A stretch of 64,000 nucleotides of DNA from Patagioenas fasciata (Eukaryota > Chordata > Aves > Columbiformes > Columbidae): contig NC_092524.1 in the NCBI RefSeq assembly GCF_037038585.1, positions 49,499,001 through 49,563,000 on the forward strand, read 5' to 3'. The notes under the pieces were generated by a model, which saw only the letters and a list, made by a program, of their open reading frames with translations, was not told the origin of the DNA and did no database searches. Shown piece after piece: positions 1 to 14,119 of this stretch. The first letter of the stretch is position 1, and each line of letters starts with the position of its first letter. The translations under genes and the position numbers were made by a program.

Positions 1-115
1 CCATGGAAGGGTGCGGTTAAATGCATGAGGTGCAGTCCTAGAAGGAAAGAAAAATAATTCTCTCTAGAGTGGAATATCCTCAACTGAGTTTAAACACTTC
101 CATTATATGTCTAGT

Positions 116-505
116 TGTACTGGTTCTGACTGGGATGGAGTTATGAAGTTAGTTTCTTCATAGCAGCTCATATGGTGCCATGCTTTGTGTTTGTGGCTAA
201 AACAGTGTTGGCAACGCCAATGTTATGGCTGCTGCTGAGTGCTGCTTGTGCAGTGTCAAGGCTTCCCCGTGTAAGTAGGCTAGAGGTGGGCAAGATGTTG
301 GAAGGGGACACAGTTGAGACAGCAACTCAAATTGACCAAAGAGATGTTTCATGCCATATGATGTGCTCAGCAGTAAAAGCTCAGGGAAAAGAGGAGCAAA
401 GGGGAACATTTGTGGTTACGGCATTTTTCTTCTCAAGCAACTGTTATGTGTGGGGGGACACACTGACCTTCACTCTCCAATAGGCCTGCCTTCTAAACAG
501 GGTCA
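116..505 (+). mobile_element. Truncated avian endogenous retrovirus LTR (5' three quarters)
   Basis: This is a decayed long terminal repeat in sense orientation. It starts with TGTACTGG and aligns by eye, block for block, with the better preserved LTR at 53332-53899. Shared landmarks, in the same order, are the start followed by GAGTTA and TTCTTC, the GGAAGGGGACACAG block (here about 299-313), the CCATATGA block (353-361) and the GCTCAG block (365-370). The 3' quarter, with the polyadenylation signal and the terminal block seen in the other copy, cannot be found, so the copy is truncated or too diverged beyond about 480. The 103-codon open frame inside it is incidental. No internal retroviral sequence follows. 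The 3' boundary is approximate. Confidence 0.7.
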
Positions 506-1206
506 GATGGAGTTGATGAAGCCATAAACAATAACTGAATTAAAAAAAACAGAGAAGTTCCCTATGGACAGGATGGTACAAAAGTGAATATTCAACTGTT
601 TGAAGGGAGAATATGTGATGACACTCACTAATATCTCCTGAGGATTTGTGACTATGTTGTATGTATTCCTAAGCAGATAGGTTTTGAAAAGCACCTGGCT
701 AAAAACCATCAGGATCTAGAGTTGTTTTGTGGGCAGCTCTTATTTCTGTAGTGGGCTGCACTGGAAATTTGGGCCTGAGTGATAGAGGAAAAACTGCACG
801 TAAATGCAGACTTTATAGCTGATACCATTACCACTTCCAAGATTTGAATTTGAGTTAAAAGATGCAAGTGAAATGAGAGTAGGTTATGGAAGTTTATTTA
901 TTGTTTCTTTTACGAACGACCTGATGGAATTTGCTTTACAATTTTGGATCAAGCAAAACTCAAAGCCATTACTAGCAGCTCCAAGAATTTAAGATGAAGA
1001 TGCAATTTCTTCTAAATTGAATGTATACCAAGATCAAAAAATGACAAAAAATCTGAGGTTTTCATTTGTCTTCTCGTTTCCAGCCCTCTACTGTAACCTC
1101 TCTGAAGTCTTCTCCTTCACTACCAGGTCAAGAAACCTGTCTTTAGAAATTCAACACCTGAAATGTCCATCTGTCACCAGGAGTCTATAACTTGTAGGTT
1201 TTTACT

Positions 1207-1223
1207 AAAAAAAAAAAAAAAAA
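1207..1223. repeat. Poly(A) run
   Basis: An uninterrupted run of 17 A. No recognisable retroposed body lies upstream, so it is treated as simple repeat rather than a retroposon tail. Confidence 0.9.
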
Positions 1224-4200
1224 GGAAATTAATAAAAGGAAAGCAGGTAAAACAGTAAAGCCAAAGGACAAAAGTTGATGAGAAAGCACTGAACTGTTCT
1301 TAGACCTGTACACACTGGAGTAGCTGACCTTTGCTCAGCTGCATACTTGAATATTTCAAGGTTAATAGGGGCATTGGCACTGGCATATTTGTTCTGGGGA
1401 ATCTGTGCTTGTTTCTGTTGCTCAGATTCTGTCCCAAACTAAGTACAACGGTGTTTGAATTTCTGTTATTACTAATTTCACGTGGTGTTTCATCTCAGTA
1501 GAATGAAGAAAGTGTCAAATCACAAATAATTAATAAATTTGTTCTTTATGATTATTTTTCTTCTCACTGTAGTGAGATTAATAAGACACTTGCTTCTGGC
1601 TCATGCATCATTATGGCTACTAAAAAATGAAACATCATGCACTGCAATTTTTCTTCCCCCTGCCTTTACCTTTATTCTTTAAGAAGGACTATTTTCAATG
1701 TCTTCTGTTCTTGAAGAGCCGAATATCTTAGGATCACACAGAAGATAGATTTCTGAAATTCATATGGATCTCTTAAAAGGTGGCACAGGTGAGATGAAGT
1801 AAACAACAAACCATAGTGGACTGGGATATGGTTTATTTTTCAAGAACTAATGAGACTAAAGCTTTTTCCCAACTTGATTATCCCATACAATCACTCACTT
1901 TCCTCCTCAGTCCCAATATGGAGATCACTGCTGGTATGGAAAGGTCAGAAATTGCTCTCAAGGCTCAGAAAAGCAAGCAGCACGAAGTTTTGGCATAGGG
2001 TAATGTAAGTATGCATAATTATGGAAGTATCTGTGTGATTTATAGACAAAGTGGTTGAAAAAAGCATAACCTGCTCTCTGGAAATATTCTTCAGCCTTCC
2101 TCATGAGGCTTGCAAGTCTTTTTGTAAACCTGAAGAGTTTGAAACATCAATGCCCTCTTTGTGGTATCTTGTTCCTCTCTTCAAATCTCTTCCCCTTCTC
2201 TTTATTTTGTCTTTCTTTATCCAGTACAATAACTTGAAAAAACAACCCAGTATGTTTATTACTAAATCTTATGTTCATTTGGCTGTGGTTATCTCCATCA
2301 CTATTAGGGAACAGATTTCTGGATTAATCAGTCATAATTTTACTAACACTGTTGCTGGAAGCAAACTTTAAATTTTCTGAACCCCAAAACAGTTTAGTAA
2401 TTTTAATGAATTCAATATCCTTGTTAATGACTGGGCATTTTATTTGTTCTATTTTGAAAGGTACATGAGTGTTCTTCAAGGTCACTGATGAATTATTGCC
2501 AGACCTGAGAATAAAACCTAGTTTTGGGGGCTTCAGTCTTGGGCTTAACCCAAATAATATCTATGTCCTTTTCTGTGTGTTTGCATTCTCCTGCCTGCTC
2601 AAAATATTACTGACCTCTAGCAGAACAGAGCAGGGTTTGTATAAGAACATTGTATTTCTCAGTCCTTATAACTACATCCTATACAGACTCTCTGCCTCAG
2701 TAGTAGGATTTGTGAAGCTTAGTTTCTCTTCAAATTTCGGGCAAGTAGCTGTTAGTTCATGTGAATTTTGATAGTTTCAGGATTGAACAGTCTCAAATTG
2801 CCAAACCAAAGCACGTTCCAAATCCAAATTGTTTTATTCTTTCAGCAAAGCAGAGTGAAAGTACTGCCTTTGCATCATAAAACAGCTGCAGCTCTTTGGA
2901 AACTGGTTCCAGGCCTGTGATCCTCTGCATGAATGTGATCAGAGTCTTGAGCCTGAATAAAAACTTCAGAAATCAGTAAGTTCTGTGCAATTTAGGATTT
3001 TTGAATATATTACATATGGCATCCACGAAGCACAACAGATGATTATTTCTAAGAAACTATCTGAAACAGATCTGCCAGTGACCATAAATTATAACAGGTA
3101 TTTCCCAGTCAACTGTGAATAGAGCTTTAGGTAAAATATGTCTTGAGTGTTAGGCCTGCAACCTGGTTGATCCACAAAGCTAATCAAGATATGGTAATGT
3201 TAAAACTTTGGGATTAGGGAAAGTGGCAGCTCATCTGGTAGAAGTTCATTGGCTGTAGAACATCATGAAAATCATCCACCACAGGTAATACTGCATTCTT
3301 AAAATGTAGTATGAGTAGTGTGGGATGCCAGGATAATGAGAGGTTTGTACAGGTGTTTTCCCACTTGCCAGGTTAGATTTAATTGCCATATGTAGAAGCC
3401 AGTCTGTGTTAAAGGGAAAAAGGAAAAAGCAGCATGAGCCAAATTCAGAGCTGACATAAATAGCATGTAATTTACACACAGCTACAGCGGCGTACGTGCA
3501 CCACAGCCTTATGCGAACCACGTGCTGTGGGGCACAGCAGCCTGGCTGGGGGTTGTGGGTTGTGCTGACACCTGCTGCATCCCCATCCTGCCTTGTTCTG
3601 TTTGCAATCATCCAGTCCATGGCGATGCACCCGAATGCAATTTGGCTTTAGCTCTGAATTCTCTCCTTCTACCTCATCCTTTCAACTGTACAGTGCAGTC
3701 CAAGGTTTGGAGGGCAGTACTGGAATGCCTTCATGACTGCTGTGACCTACCTGCTTGTACAGGCCAGCTGTTCTATGGAAGGGACCTCTTCCTTTCCTCT
3801 CTGCTGAGTAGCCTGTGTGATGGAGTGAGCAGAGTATCTTTTCTCCCTTTAAAAAACAAACCTCCAATTTTTTAGGTTGTATTCCAGCTCTCACTTCAAA
3901 GCTTAATTTTCCAGAGTAGTGGAAATGCTGCAAATGAAAGGGAAATTTCCCCTGGTGGGAAAACTGGCAAGAATTTCTGCTGTGCTGTTTAACAGGTGGT
4001 CCTACATTCCCAGCTGGGTGGGAGTTCAAACCTTCTCCATTTTTTTTAGATGGATCTTTCTCTTCTTTACAAGGTGATCAACAAATAGTTTTACTCCTGA
4101 ATAATTTTAAGGAGGCACAGTGTTCACAGAAACCTTTAGCAAATGTATGGCATTTGCCAAAATAGAAACAACCTTCTGCGTACTTGAAAGCCATGAGGAG

Positions 4201-6148
4201 AAGGCCACACTTTTTTTTATTGTCACTTTCCTAAAATGTTTAAAAACAAGCAAACCTGCAGTCGGTGATATAATATCAAGTAATTGCTCTACTATATTTG
4301 TGAGTAATTGATCATCTGTATTAGCTAATAACCATGTTAAAATATCCTGCATGGAAACATACAGCATGCCAAATATGTGTTGCCAAATATCAAAGCTATA
4401 ATAGATGACCTCCCATCTTAAATGGGCTACTGTTGAAAAGGCATCATAAAAGTTATGCAATTTTATTCAACAGGCAGTGAGATTAATTGTACCCTAGTGT
4501 CCAGTTTTGTATCATCAGTAATAAATGTTGAAAATCATGGTAGCGCATCATTGGAACAGAATGCTTCGCTCATACTTTTAGTAGCTTTTGATGTTTATTT
4601 TTCCCAGTTTAAATCTTGACATGAGTAGTTAGATCTCAAGAGCAGCTGTCTAAAATGTTAGGATATCATCTCTTTCTTGCAATAAAACAATGAAATATTA
4701 GTTTGCTGATTCCCCTGTTAGTCCTGTAGACCTAATACAACCACAGGACAGTGAGATAGATGTTTTTATGCCATGTATACAAAAAGCTGAAATTAGCTGA
4801 CCATTTTGCTGAAAAAGCCTTTTTTACTAGTGAGAAAAGATGAGAACAGCAGCTTGAGTGGTCTGAGATAGCAGAAGTTGTGTGACTTTTAATAGCAACA
4901 TATTTGAATTGGTCTTGGAGTATTTAGAAGCCCCAAAGTATCTTGATTGTTGCTTTCCTGAGAGGGGCCAGATTGAGTGCTGGCCTTGAGAATGTTCTAG
5001 GTGCTGGCAGCAGGCGAAGAGTAGAAGGAGGCTCCATTGAGGATCCATTTCCTAAATGTATTAATGATGGTGCATTATTTTAACCATGGGGTGGGAAAAG
5101 GGGAATGACTCCGTGTGTGTGTAATATCTTCTAAAATTTAAGGCTGGGAATCTGTTGTAACGAACACTGGCATCTATTGGTGAACCCTTTGCTTTATATT
5201 TCCTCACCCAAAGCCATCTAATCAGAAAAGTGCCTGTAAAGCGGCAGCTTGGTCCTTGCTCCAGGCACTAGAGGGAGGAGAGCGGGAAACAAGATGATAC
5301 TGGGTCAGAACTGGGAGCTGGCAAACCACTGCAAAAGTCATGTTTCCCATGTCCGCCCTCTGTGACTGTATTAAATAATTGGCTGTTGGGTTCTCCTCGT
5401 GTCTGTTAACATCTGGTTATAAGCAATGCCAAAGAAGAATTAGCAAATGTGTTGCTGAGGGAAAATTGAATGAAGAGTTCATTGTGTATCAGCAAGAGAA
5501 GTGGTATCACAGCTAGTTTTTGTGAGAGCTACTGAGATTTGAGGGTGGGCAAGAGAAAGAGGATGAAATTTAAGGAATAGAACACATTCCACAACCTCTA
5601 AGCATGCATTGGTGCCAGAGATAAGATCAAAATGCCAAGAAGCTCAACAAATATGTGCTGTCAGCTTGTGCCAAAAATTAAAAAATTCATCAAAAAGGAA
5701 ATTTTCCCACTTCCTTAACAACAAAAGGAAATTGTATCATCCTTCCTCTACTATTTGCAGAATGGGGGAAAGCTGTTTCACAGTACAAAGAACAGAAAAG
5801 CAAAAGCTTTTTTATGCTCATGTCATTTGAAAAACTTATTTTTAATAGGAAAACCTTATTTGGGTGGATCCCAACAGGTACTGATGCATGGGCTTGTTCC
5901 TTCCCTTTGTGCAGGACACCGTTCTTCCCTTTGTTGAACTTCATGACTTTCTTGTTAGCCCATCCTTGATCAACCCCCGGCCCATCAGGCTGCATCCCAG
6001 CTCAGCTGGTGGTGCAGCTGTTCACACACTCCCAGTGCTGGGGAGTGGCGCTCACATCTCGCTTTACAAAATCTTGTTGCTAAGCTTACCTAGTTTCCTC
6101 CAGCCTGTATTAAAATAGGACTATAGTAACTTCTATACACAGTGGATT

Positions 6149-6163
6149 AAAAAAAAAAAAAAA
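6149..6163. repeat. Poly(A) run
   Basis: An uninterrupted run of about 15 A. No target-site duplication or retroposon body is apparent around it. Confidence 0.9.
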
Positions 6164-9100
6164 GTTTGTGATCGGGATGATGATTAAACAGTAGAAAATG
6201 TTAAAGTTCTTTTGGCTGGGGAAGGGAATGGGATAGGGAATTCTGGGAAATGGATATTACCAGAGGTATTTCTTAACTGCTGGAGCAATAAACAAGTCCA
6301 ATCATATCCTCATTATGCAGACAAGCACTTAGAAGGTAGTCTCTTGACTTCGCATTTAATTTCAAGGATTGGCTGCCTGGATTCAAACGAGCGCCTGAGC
6401 AGGCACCAGGGATCCACCAGATACCTGTGGACGTCCCAGTGTGGGAGCGCTGCCAGAGCTGCTGTCCCTGCTGCCAGCGAGGCTTCACACCAGCACAGGG
6501 CGCTGCTGCTTCTCTTGCTCTCAGAGCTGTATTGCCTGTTTAAATTTCTTTGCATTTCAGCAGGAATTTTGATGAGCATTTCCTTCTTCCTTCCATTTAG
6601 CCTGACTCCTACTCTGGTCACATGAACGAGCTTATTTTTTCTCATCTGTCGGGAAGGAATGTGATTTAAAACTGGTGCATTTTAATCTGTGGGTATGTGT
6701 ATATGGTACAAGCAGTTCTACACTTACCTAATAGGAGACAGTAAATGAAATAAGGCCAAGGGAATAAAATTTTGTTACAAAAGAGGAATATGATGGGAAT
6801 ATGTACTTCATAACTTGTTGCATAACAGCAATTCCAGAATTCTTGCTGAAATCTGAGTAGAAATAAAGTGTGTCTTCTCTGTATGCAGAATTGTCTGAGC
6901 TTCTTACGCAGTAATGCCCACTCAGTCCTGAATGATTACTTTGGATTTAGGGATTCGTTCCTGTTCTTCATGATGATATGTGCATCATAGCCTTGTGAAT
7001 GTCTTGGGAAGTGAAAAAGCATAAAGCTTTAAAAAATGTACAGTTTGGTCCCACATTAAATAAACGTCTTTCTGCAGCATTTGCAATATCAGGACAATAA
7101 ACTTGTTTTAGTGCTTGTGAAAGTGCTCAGGAGAGGTGAATGTGAACCTATTTGTATTGTTAAATATCTACTGAATGAGAAATAGAATACATATTTGAGT
7201 GGTACAGGTTTTTTTGGCTCTCACTTAAAATAATTAGAGCTTTACAAAAGCAAGTAGAGAACATTTAATTTTCATCTTCAGACTAATAACTACTTCTTCA
7301 AGGAAATGGACGTATTTTTCTGAATAGAAATACTTTTCTCTTTCCATCACCATCTGTTTCCAAGGAGCAGATGCATTAAATATGGGGTGGCTTTGCCTGA
7401 ATTTCACAATGCTTTCTTGTTACCAGACATGTCCTTCTCTAGATACTGTCAGCTTCATTACTAGGTTTTTGAAGACCTTGTAACCTTGAGGCAAAGCCAT
7501 TCTATGCCTAACAAGTAGAGCTGTCTTGCCTTGAAAAATGTGACTACAGAGGAAGCAAACAACACCTAGAAAATGCTGGAGACTTTTTTTCCCTCCCCCT
7601 TTTCTCTCATGAGTCTACAAGGACTGCAGGTAGTTCTGGTTACAATTCACACAGTCATTTATCATAAAATATGATGTAGGGATCTAGTTTTAATAGGAAC
7701 ATTAAATAATTACTCATTAATGCATGGGCTTTTCTATGATAAAGTCTACCTACAGCAGGTTTTTCTTCTGATAATTTCCTTTGTGTGTTTGCATCATGTT
7801 CTTTTCTTTGGTTCTACATGTCAGTACAAGTTGAAAGGACAAAGTAAAATTAATGGTTGCTGGGATTATAGTTTCTTCATTGTCAGTACTGGTGTCCTGT
7901 GGAGACCAGCACCTCATCTTTTATCCTTAGTTCGGTGTTTCTCACTTGTCAGTGATCTTCAGATGTCTCCTTGAAAGATTTGACTTGTGGCCCTTCCCTA
8001 GTGCTGAGATGAGATCAGATAATGTATATGTTTGACAATTAGGAGAAAGAGATGCTCTCGTGGTGTTTCTTTCCCACTTTGCCTTGAGAGGTTTCTGGCT
8101 TCTGCTGTTGCAAAGATATAAGGAAGGATTAAAACAAATGAAATAAAAGAAATTACTCCTGATGAACTATAAGATAGAACTGTCTCTGACTTGACTTTCT
8201 GTGCTGGAGGTGCCATGTCAGATGTATTATGGGATCTATACCTAAGAGATACTACTATTGCTGCTGCTTCCATGTTGGAGCCATGTTACCTGCTTTGGTT
8301 ATATTTACGACTAAATATCCTTAGCTCTCTGCTGTGCCTTCCTTATCTTCTAAGTGAAAAGTTTATGCTTCCAACAATATCCAGAAAAATAAGGATGCAT
8401 CAGAGATCATGCCAAAGCCCGTTTTTTACAGGAGACCCATTTGTCTGATTCTTGTTTCTTTGACTTGAAGTGAATGGATGGAGGGACAGCAGCTGCATTT
8501 ACAGTCAAGCAGGGGAGGGGAGTAAGGTGTTGAACTCCTCAGGCCCAGTACTGGTGGAATGAAGTAGGGATCTGCACAAAAGTTCCATGAGAGCTGTAAA
8601 CTACTTAGGCTACTTCCCTGCCCTAATCCATCTTTTCCGTGGTAGTTCTTGGTTCCCAAGTGGTTGTTCCAGCACCTGCTCAGCTTCATGATTTTGTTCC
8701 AAACCTTACCCTGGTTTTGCCTGTATCCAGTCTGGTTTACGGATTGGTCTGTGTGTCCTTCCTTCATCCTTTTGGACTGTTCCATGCAGATCAGCTGCAA
8801 TTCAGACTGGGACCAAATGCTGGTGTTTTTCTAGTGTTTGGAAATGGCACTTTCCTGGCTTTTCCATTTCCCGTCTGTTGCTCCATAGTCCTGTCCCCCT
8901 GGCAACTTGATTTTGCCAAATCCTGGTGACAGACCTCAAGTTTTCAAAAAATAATTAGCCAACCAGGCCTAAAACTTGTCAGGCCTTGTCTGGGCTTATA
9001 TAGTCTTTAAATGTATTGTAGCTTAACTTAATGTGCAAAATTACTTAAACTTTTCTGCCTGTACCTAGTTCTAGAATTAGATAATCACTGTCTGTCCTGT

Positions 9101-12100
9101 CCCAAACTTAAGTGGAGAATTTTCCAGTGGTAAGGTATATTTTGCCTATTCTGTTTTGAGTTTATATTTAGCTAAGTTTAGCTATTACCTAAATTGCTTA
9201 AAGTTCACTTTCTACAGTTGTGAGATTCTTTCCCAAAGTGTACCATGATACATTTTACTATATTGTACCTTATACAGAGAAGGAATTGTGGCTCTACTAA
9301 CCCTGAAAACCATTATGAACAAGAAAACTGTAACATATTGAGAAAGGTGGTGTATAAACACATAGAAGTAACCATGAATGGATACAAGACCCAGCCAGAA
9401 AAAAGTCACAATCAACATTGTTCTTCCAGCTGACAACTCACTGCCCTGACAGGATCAGAACTGGACATTGGATGAAAGGGACAGACACTTATTTCTAGGC
9501 ATTTACTGCATTACAGATGATCCATGACAGCAATTGGCTGGGTATTTGAATGGTAAGAAATGCTTTTTTAAAGAATATTTTTTTATTAGATTGTTAGAGC
9601 ATTAGTTAAACTAACAATAAAATATTTTTCTTGGATTTTCATATAAATTCTGTATTTTTAGTTGTCTGTTGGGTTCTTACTCTGTTTTACCTGTAATCCA
9701 ACTTGGTTGTAGCAGTCTAGGTGGAATATAAACATCCCTGAGCAGAGTCAGTGTGAGTAAACTGGCAGTTGCTTGGGGCAACAGTGAGTGGTGTAAAAGC
9801 ATGGTGGTAAACAAGCAAGGACACTCAGTCTCCTAGTGCGGGTCACATCTGTGTTTGGTCTTCAGTAGCTCAGGGGTGGTGACTAAGCAGCTGGAGGCTC
9901 TGTCCTCTGTACATTGAACTAAGTGACAAGAATGACTACGCACTGCTTAGTCCCTGAAATAAATGACAACAGCAATACTGCCTGCATCTCGGTTTGTGCA
10001 AGCACCTGACCCTGTCACTGTTTGGAAGACAGACCATGCAAATATTGGGTCCAGCAGGATGAATGGTGATGGGGTGAGAGGGGGGACCTGAGGACTTTCT
10101 GTGCTCCCTGACTGCTACTTCCTGCTTGGCAGCTCTGCATTTTCTGTGTGTCACAAAGCAGGTGTTTTGAGGGTTAGCAGAAACATGCTGGGGGCAGAAG
10201 CATCTGTCATCCTGCTGGGGGTGGGGAACTTGACATTTGTCTTTAGGAGAGAAGTGGTGATTTTGCTATGTAGCATCCTTATTGCTGTTCATATAGGATA
10301 TAGAAATGTGTTGCATTGGAATGGAGTATAGACCTTGAAGCAGAATGTAGCTGACACTATCCTATCCCACATATTTCCCTGGAGAATAGGAGAACCTCAT
10401 TAGAAATGAAAGATGTAAGTAACTCCTAGTTATCCCTTATTCTGTCTCAGTTTTTAGACGGAATTGGAACACAACTAAAACATCTGAAAGGTTGTTACTA
10501 CCCACTTCAGTGGCCTTAGTAATGTTGCATGTGAGAACAAGAATACAGAGCTCCTAGAGACAAACTTACTGGAATCCTTACCAGAGATTAGAGGATTCCC
10601 TAATTCAAACACTTTAAGAGCCTAAAGCTGGTACATTGAATCTTCTGACTTATGTTGCCTTCTGTCTCTTAAACTGAAAAAGCTCCTTTATGCTCAAAGA
10701 GATGGAGAAGTCTCTTTCATTGCCTGCTTTGACCAGCTATGTCCTGTTGCTGTATGCTGCTCAGGAGCTAATGTGTTATTTTAAAGAAGTGGCTGCACTC
10801 ACGTGCTCAGTGAAGGAAATTTCTGTTGTGGAACAAGATTGTAAGATTTATAAAAGAGTACCAGAAAAACTTTAGCAGAATCCTGACATTTACTGAAAGT
10901 GTAGTTGTTTCAGCTCGTTAGGTTCAGGGTCAAAAATGCATTTCTTGGTGTGTGGATTTTTTTTTTCTTTTTTCAGTGCTGTTCTATTTACCACGTGGCT
11001 GCAAGAAGGCTCCATTAAAGGGAGGACATAATAGCACAGCCCTTGAGCTTGTATACCAAGATGTCTCATCTCCATGTACACTCTCTTAAAGTCACATAAA
11101 GGAACTTGAGCTGTATTTGGTTGGATCATGTTTCTGATGAGATATTTTTAGCAAACCTTTTTCATCATCCACATCACGAAACAGCTGGGAGCCTAAGATG
11201 CAGTTCAGTGTCTTTTCATTAATGCTTCTTTCATCTGCAAGATCTTGGAACTGATAACTGTGACCAAAGCGAATTTGCCCTCGGGTGAGGAATGCTGGAC
11301 ATACAGCCATTTATTCTCACTCGACTCCTTGTGGGATTGTTGAAACTTAACTAACTTGCAGCTAGAAAAGTATAAATTTGCTGAGGCTGTGGAACAGTAA
11401 ACGGCAGACCCTGGGCTGTGCCGAGTGGCTGAGTTGTGGGCTGGATTCCAGATGCAGCTCAGCCTCATGCTGCTGTGGCTGAACTAGCAGTAACGAAATG
11501 GCTATAGAGAAGCAAAATTCTGCTGTGGTTGTCATGGTGGAATTTAGGGTGATGAAAGCACAAAAATGAAACCACAGCACTCGGTGACATCAGAGCTGAA
11601 ATATATTTACTAAGGGGTTGGGTAGCATTTTCTCTTCAAACATGTGAAGGTGCTTGCTCATTCACTCTGTATGGGATACATAATAGTCAAGGTTCATCTG
11701 TGGCTGGTATCATGGAGGTAGGAGAATGAGATGCTCGTTCCAGCTGGTCAAGAGTCTGAATCCTCACTGAAGTCCTTACCCAGCTGAAGGACGGGGTCTG
11801 GTAGGCACCTCAGCTGCAGAAGTTTGGCCTACCTTATGCCAGAGAGATGCTGGAGGAAGGTCAGAGGAGACAAACACAACCAGAAAGTTGGAAGGAAAAA
11901 TGTAGAAAGCTGTCCTTCTAAAGATTCTCGGAAAAGGTGATAGTGAGATACTTAAGATCTGTCTTTTGTATAGTTGAAACATGAGATATTTTCTGGTTTA
12001 TGGAACTTGTGATCTTCTAGATTGAATTTCACACCTTTACTTTTGAAGTTTAGGGTGACTAGCTTTGAATTCTGAGGACCTAAGAAGCTAAAGAGCACAA

Positions 12101-12317
12101 TGTATCTTTATGGTTGCATGTGAACAGCACAAAATGAAGAGATAACTGAGCAGAATACTTAAAAGAAACAGGCATATTGGAAGTGTTTGCAAAGAATTAA
12201 AGATCTTGTATGCAGTCCTTGAATTGAAAGGCTGAGCGTCCGAGAAGATTCATGATACAAGAGAGTTCAAAGGCAAGGCAAGTGGATGTGGAACAAGAAG
12301 TGATTGTTCTGCTTAGT

Positions 12318-12372
12318 GTGGTCCTAAGCAAGTCATCTCTCTGTTCTGGACTTTGGTTTTCCACATTTGTCC
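12318..12372 (+). mobile_element. MIR-like SINE core relic
   Basis: The stretch has the MIR SINE core order in sense orientation. A GCAAGTCA-type segment is followed by CTCTCTGTTCTGGACTTTGG and then TTTTCCACATTTGT, mirroring the consensus 'GGCAAGT..., CTCTGTGCCTCAGTTTCC, CATCTGTAAAA'. Substitution is heavy, as expected of an ancient element. The ends are not resolved. Recognition is from memory of the MIR consensus. Confidence 0.45.
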
Positions 12373-12596
12373 ATTGCCTGTCTGATTCATTGCAGTTGCA
12401 AGGGTCTGAATGTTTTTATTTCCTTTGATATCCTGTAGGGTATTAGCGGGGTTTCCAGTTCCAGTGTTCATTTACACTTTTGATAGAGCGGTAACAACTG
12501 AAAGAATAATTTTGCATCATGTCATCTGGAAATTTGGTCAGTATTCTTCTATGTCTCTGACATCACGTCTCAAAGTGTTCCACAATATTAAAAAAT

Positions 12597-12637
12597 ACTG
12601 TCCTATTTTGCAGAGGGACAATCTCAGCCATTAAGCA
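12597..12637 (-). mobile_element. Possible MIR-like relic, antisense
   Basis: The order ACTGTCCTATTTTGCAGA, then GGGACAATCTCAGCC, resembles the antisense MIR core (TTATCCCCATTTTACAGATGAGGAAACTGAGG). It lies about 225 bp from the sense MIR-like relic at 12318. The match is short and diverged and could be chance. Confidence 0.25.
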
Positions 12638-14105
12638 AGCAGTAATTGGCGAGGTGCATGCAACTGTGGTATGGCAGAACTTGGAGTAGAGTTCCTGCAC
12701 AACCACTTTTAATTAACACTTTTTGAATTACATTATATACTAATGGTCAGGAGCAAATTTCTGAATTGGACACTGCTTATTTTGGCCAAAGTTTGGGTTT
12801 GGATATGAGTTCTGGTCTTATCAGATAGGAAATGTTTTCAAAACATCCAAAACATCTTCTGCTAAGCCTGTCTCATCCAGTTGTTATCTTGTCAGACCTT
12901 GTGTCATGAATGGTAGTAGAGCCAGAATCTAATCTTGTAATCGAGTACCCTCTTTAAAACATTGCTGCCCAGATATGTTGATTCCTTCCTGGATGCAATT
13001 TGCAATATAGTTGAGGATTTGGTAGGGAAAGAAGGATGCAACTCCCATAAGACATAACGTATTTTCCAGGTTTCTGATGTACTGGGGAAAGCCTAATTTA
13101 GACAGCTGTTCCTGCAGCTAAACAAATCTATCACTTCAGTACACAAATCACATACTACTTCTCATCTCTCTGCTTTCTAAGCAGGATCTACATATTAAAA
13201 TAGGAGATTAAGTGACTTTTATAATGGATTTTATGAGCTTTGAAATAGGACCTACTGTGTCTCTACTCAAAGTCAGTGGGAGCTGAACTCACTTATGAAT
13301 TTAGCCCATTAATCAACTGACTGCTATAGCAGTAGTCTCTGAGGTGAACAATAATGGTGTGCATTTAACAGGTTAGACCTTGGAAGCTGCAGATGTAATG
13401 TCGCTTCTCTTATACTTTTACATAATTTTAAAGCTTTAATTACTCTGTGTACCATAAAGTTGGGCTATCCAAGAAAACAGAGAAACCTAAATAGCATATG
13501 TCTAATAGTTGGCAGTGTGGAGTTTGTTATTTCCTGTCATAAATAGGGCTTGGGACCCACTGCTCTAATGACTGCTGTTTATGGACCAGGTTTGCTGGAT
13601 CCGGAGTTAGGGGGTTTCTTCATTGTGTTCCCCAGTACTCTGGTTTCCAGGATGACTTGTCAGCCTCAACACAGAGCGATGCTGGTACATGACAACTTGG
13701 GCTCAAATACACAATTCCTGGAACCCAGAAGTGGAGAGTGTGGAGTCACGTCAGGTTAAAGCAAAGAAGGGCAGCTGTCCTTGGGCTGATGACACAGGGA
13801 AGCATCAGGACATCTGTGTGTTGTGAATCCTAGAGTGAACATGGTGCCAGGTTAGGCCTAGTAGGGTTTATTAGTTCTGGCTCTGGGCTGTGCCATTACC
13901 AGAGCAATGAAGATGCTAAAAACAGTCTGGGCACATCTGTGGTGCTATGCCTTAATTTATTATCCAGCTGGACCTGAACAGTCTCTGCATCTACGCAGTT
14001 GGTAACCTGGGTAATCCATACAGAGTAAGAAGAATGTCAGTAAGTCAGGTGGAAGACTCTGCTCTGGCATCTAGTCTACTTTCTTTAACCACAAGGCATC
14101 TTTGC

Positions 14106-14119
14106 CTACCAGAGGGCAG
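14106..14119 (+). promoter_or_regulatory. CTCF-like core motif
   Basis: CTACCAGAGGGCAG differs at one position from the core I recall for CTCF (CCACNAGRGGGCRS). The sequence shows only the motif; occupancy is unknown. A second motif of equal quality and the same orientation is at 30279-30292. Confidence 0.4.

Larger units (their letters stand above)
506..12300. other. Unique non-coding sequence, no gene recognised
   Basis: All six frames are broken by stops; the longest frames (137 codons at 6212-6625 plus, 124 codons at 8426-8800 minus) show no recognisable domain. The stretch contains A-runs at 1207-1223 and 6149-6163. It has small CpG-enriched patches at about 3488-3524, including a CACGTG E-box at 3519-3524, and at about 6386-6510. 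No tRNA, rRNA or clear transposon was seen. It is typical of intergenic or intronic DNA. Confidence 0.6.

Noticed and set aside
1682-1789. Exon between a pyrimidine tract ending TTTAAG and CAG/GTGAG
   Set aside because: All three frames contain stops within the interval.
8470-9000. Possible LTR or other dispersed repeat, from pyrimidine-rich CCTG/TTCC-type texture
   Set aside because: No termini, polyadenylation signal order or family match could be recognised. Only a genome self-alignment could show that it is dispersed.
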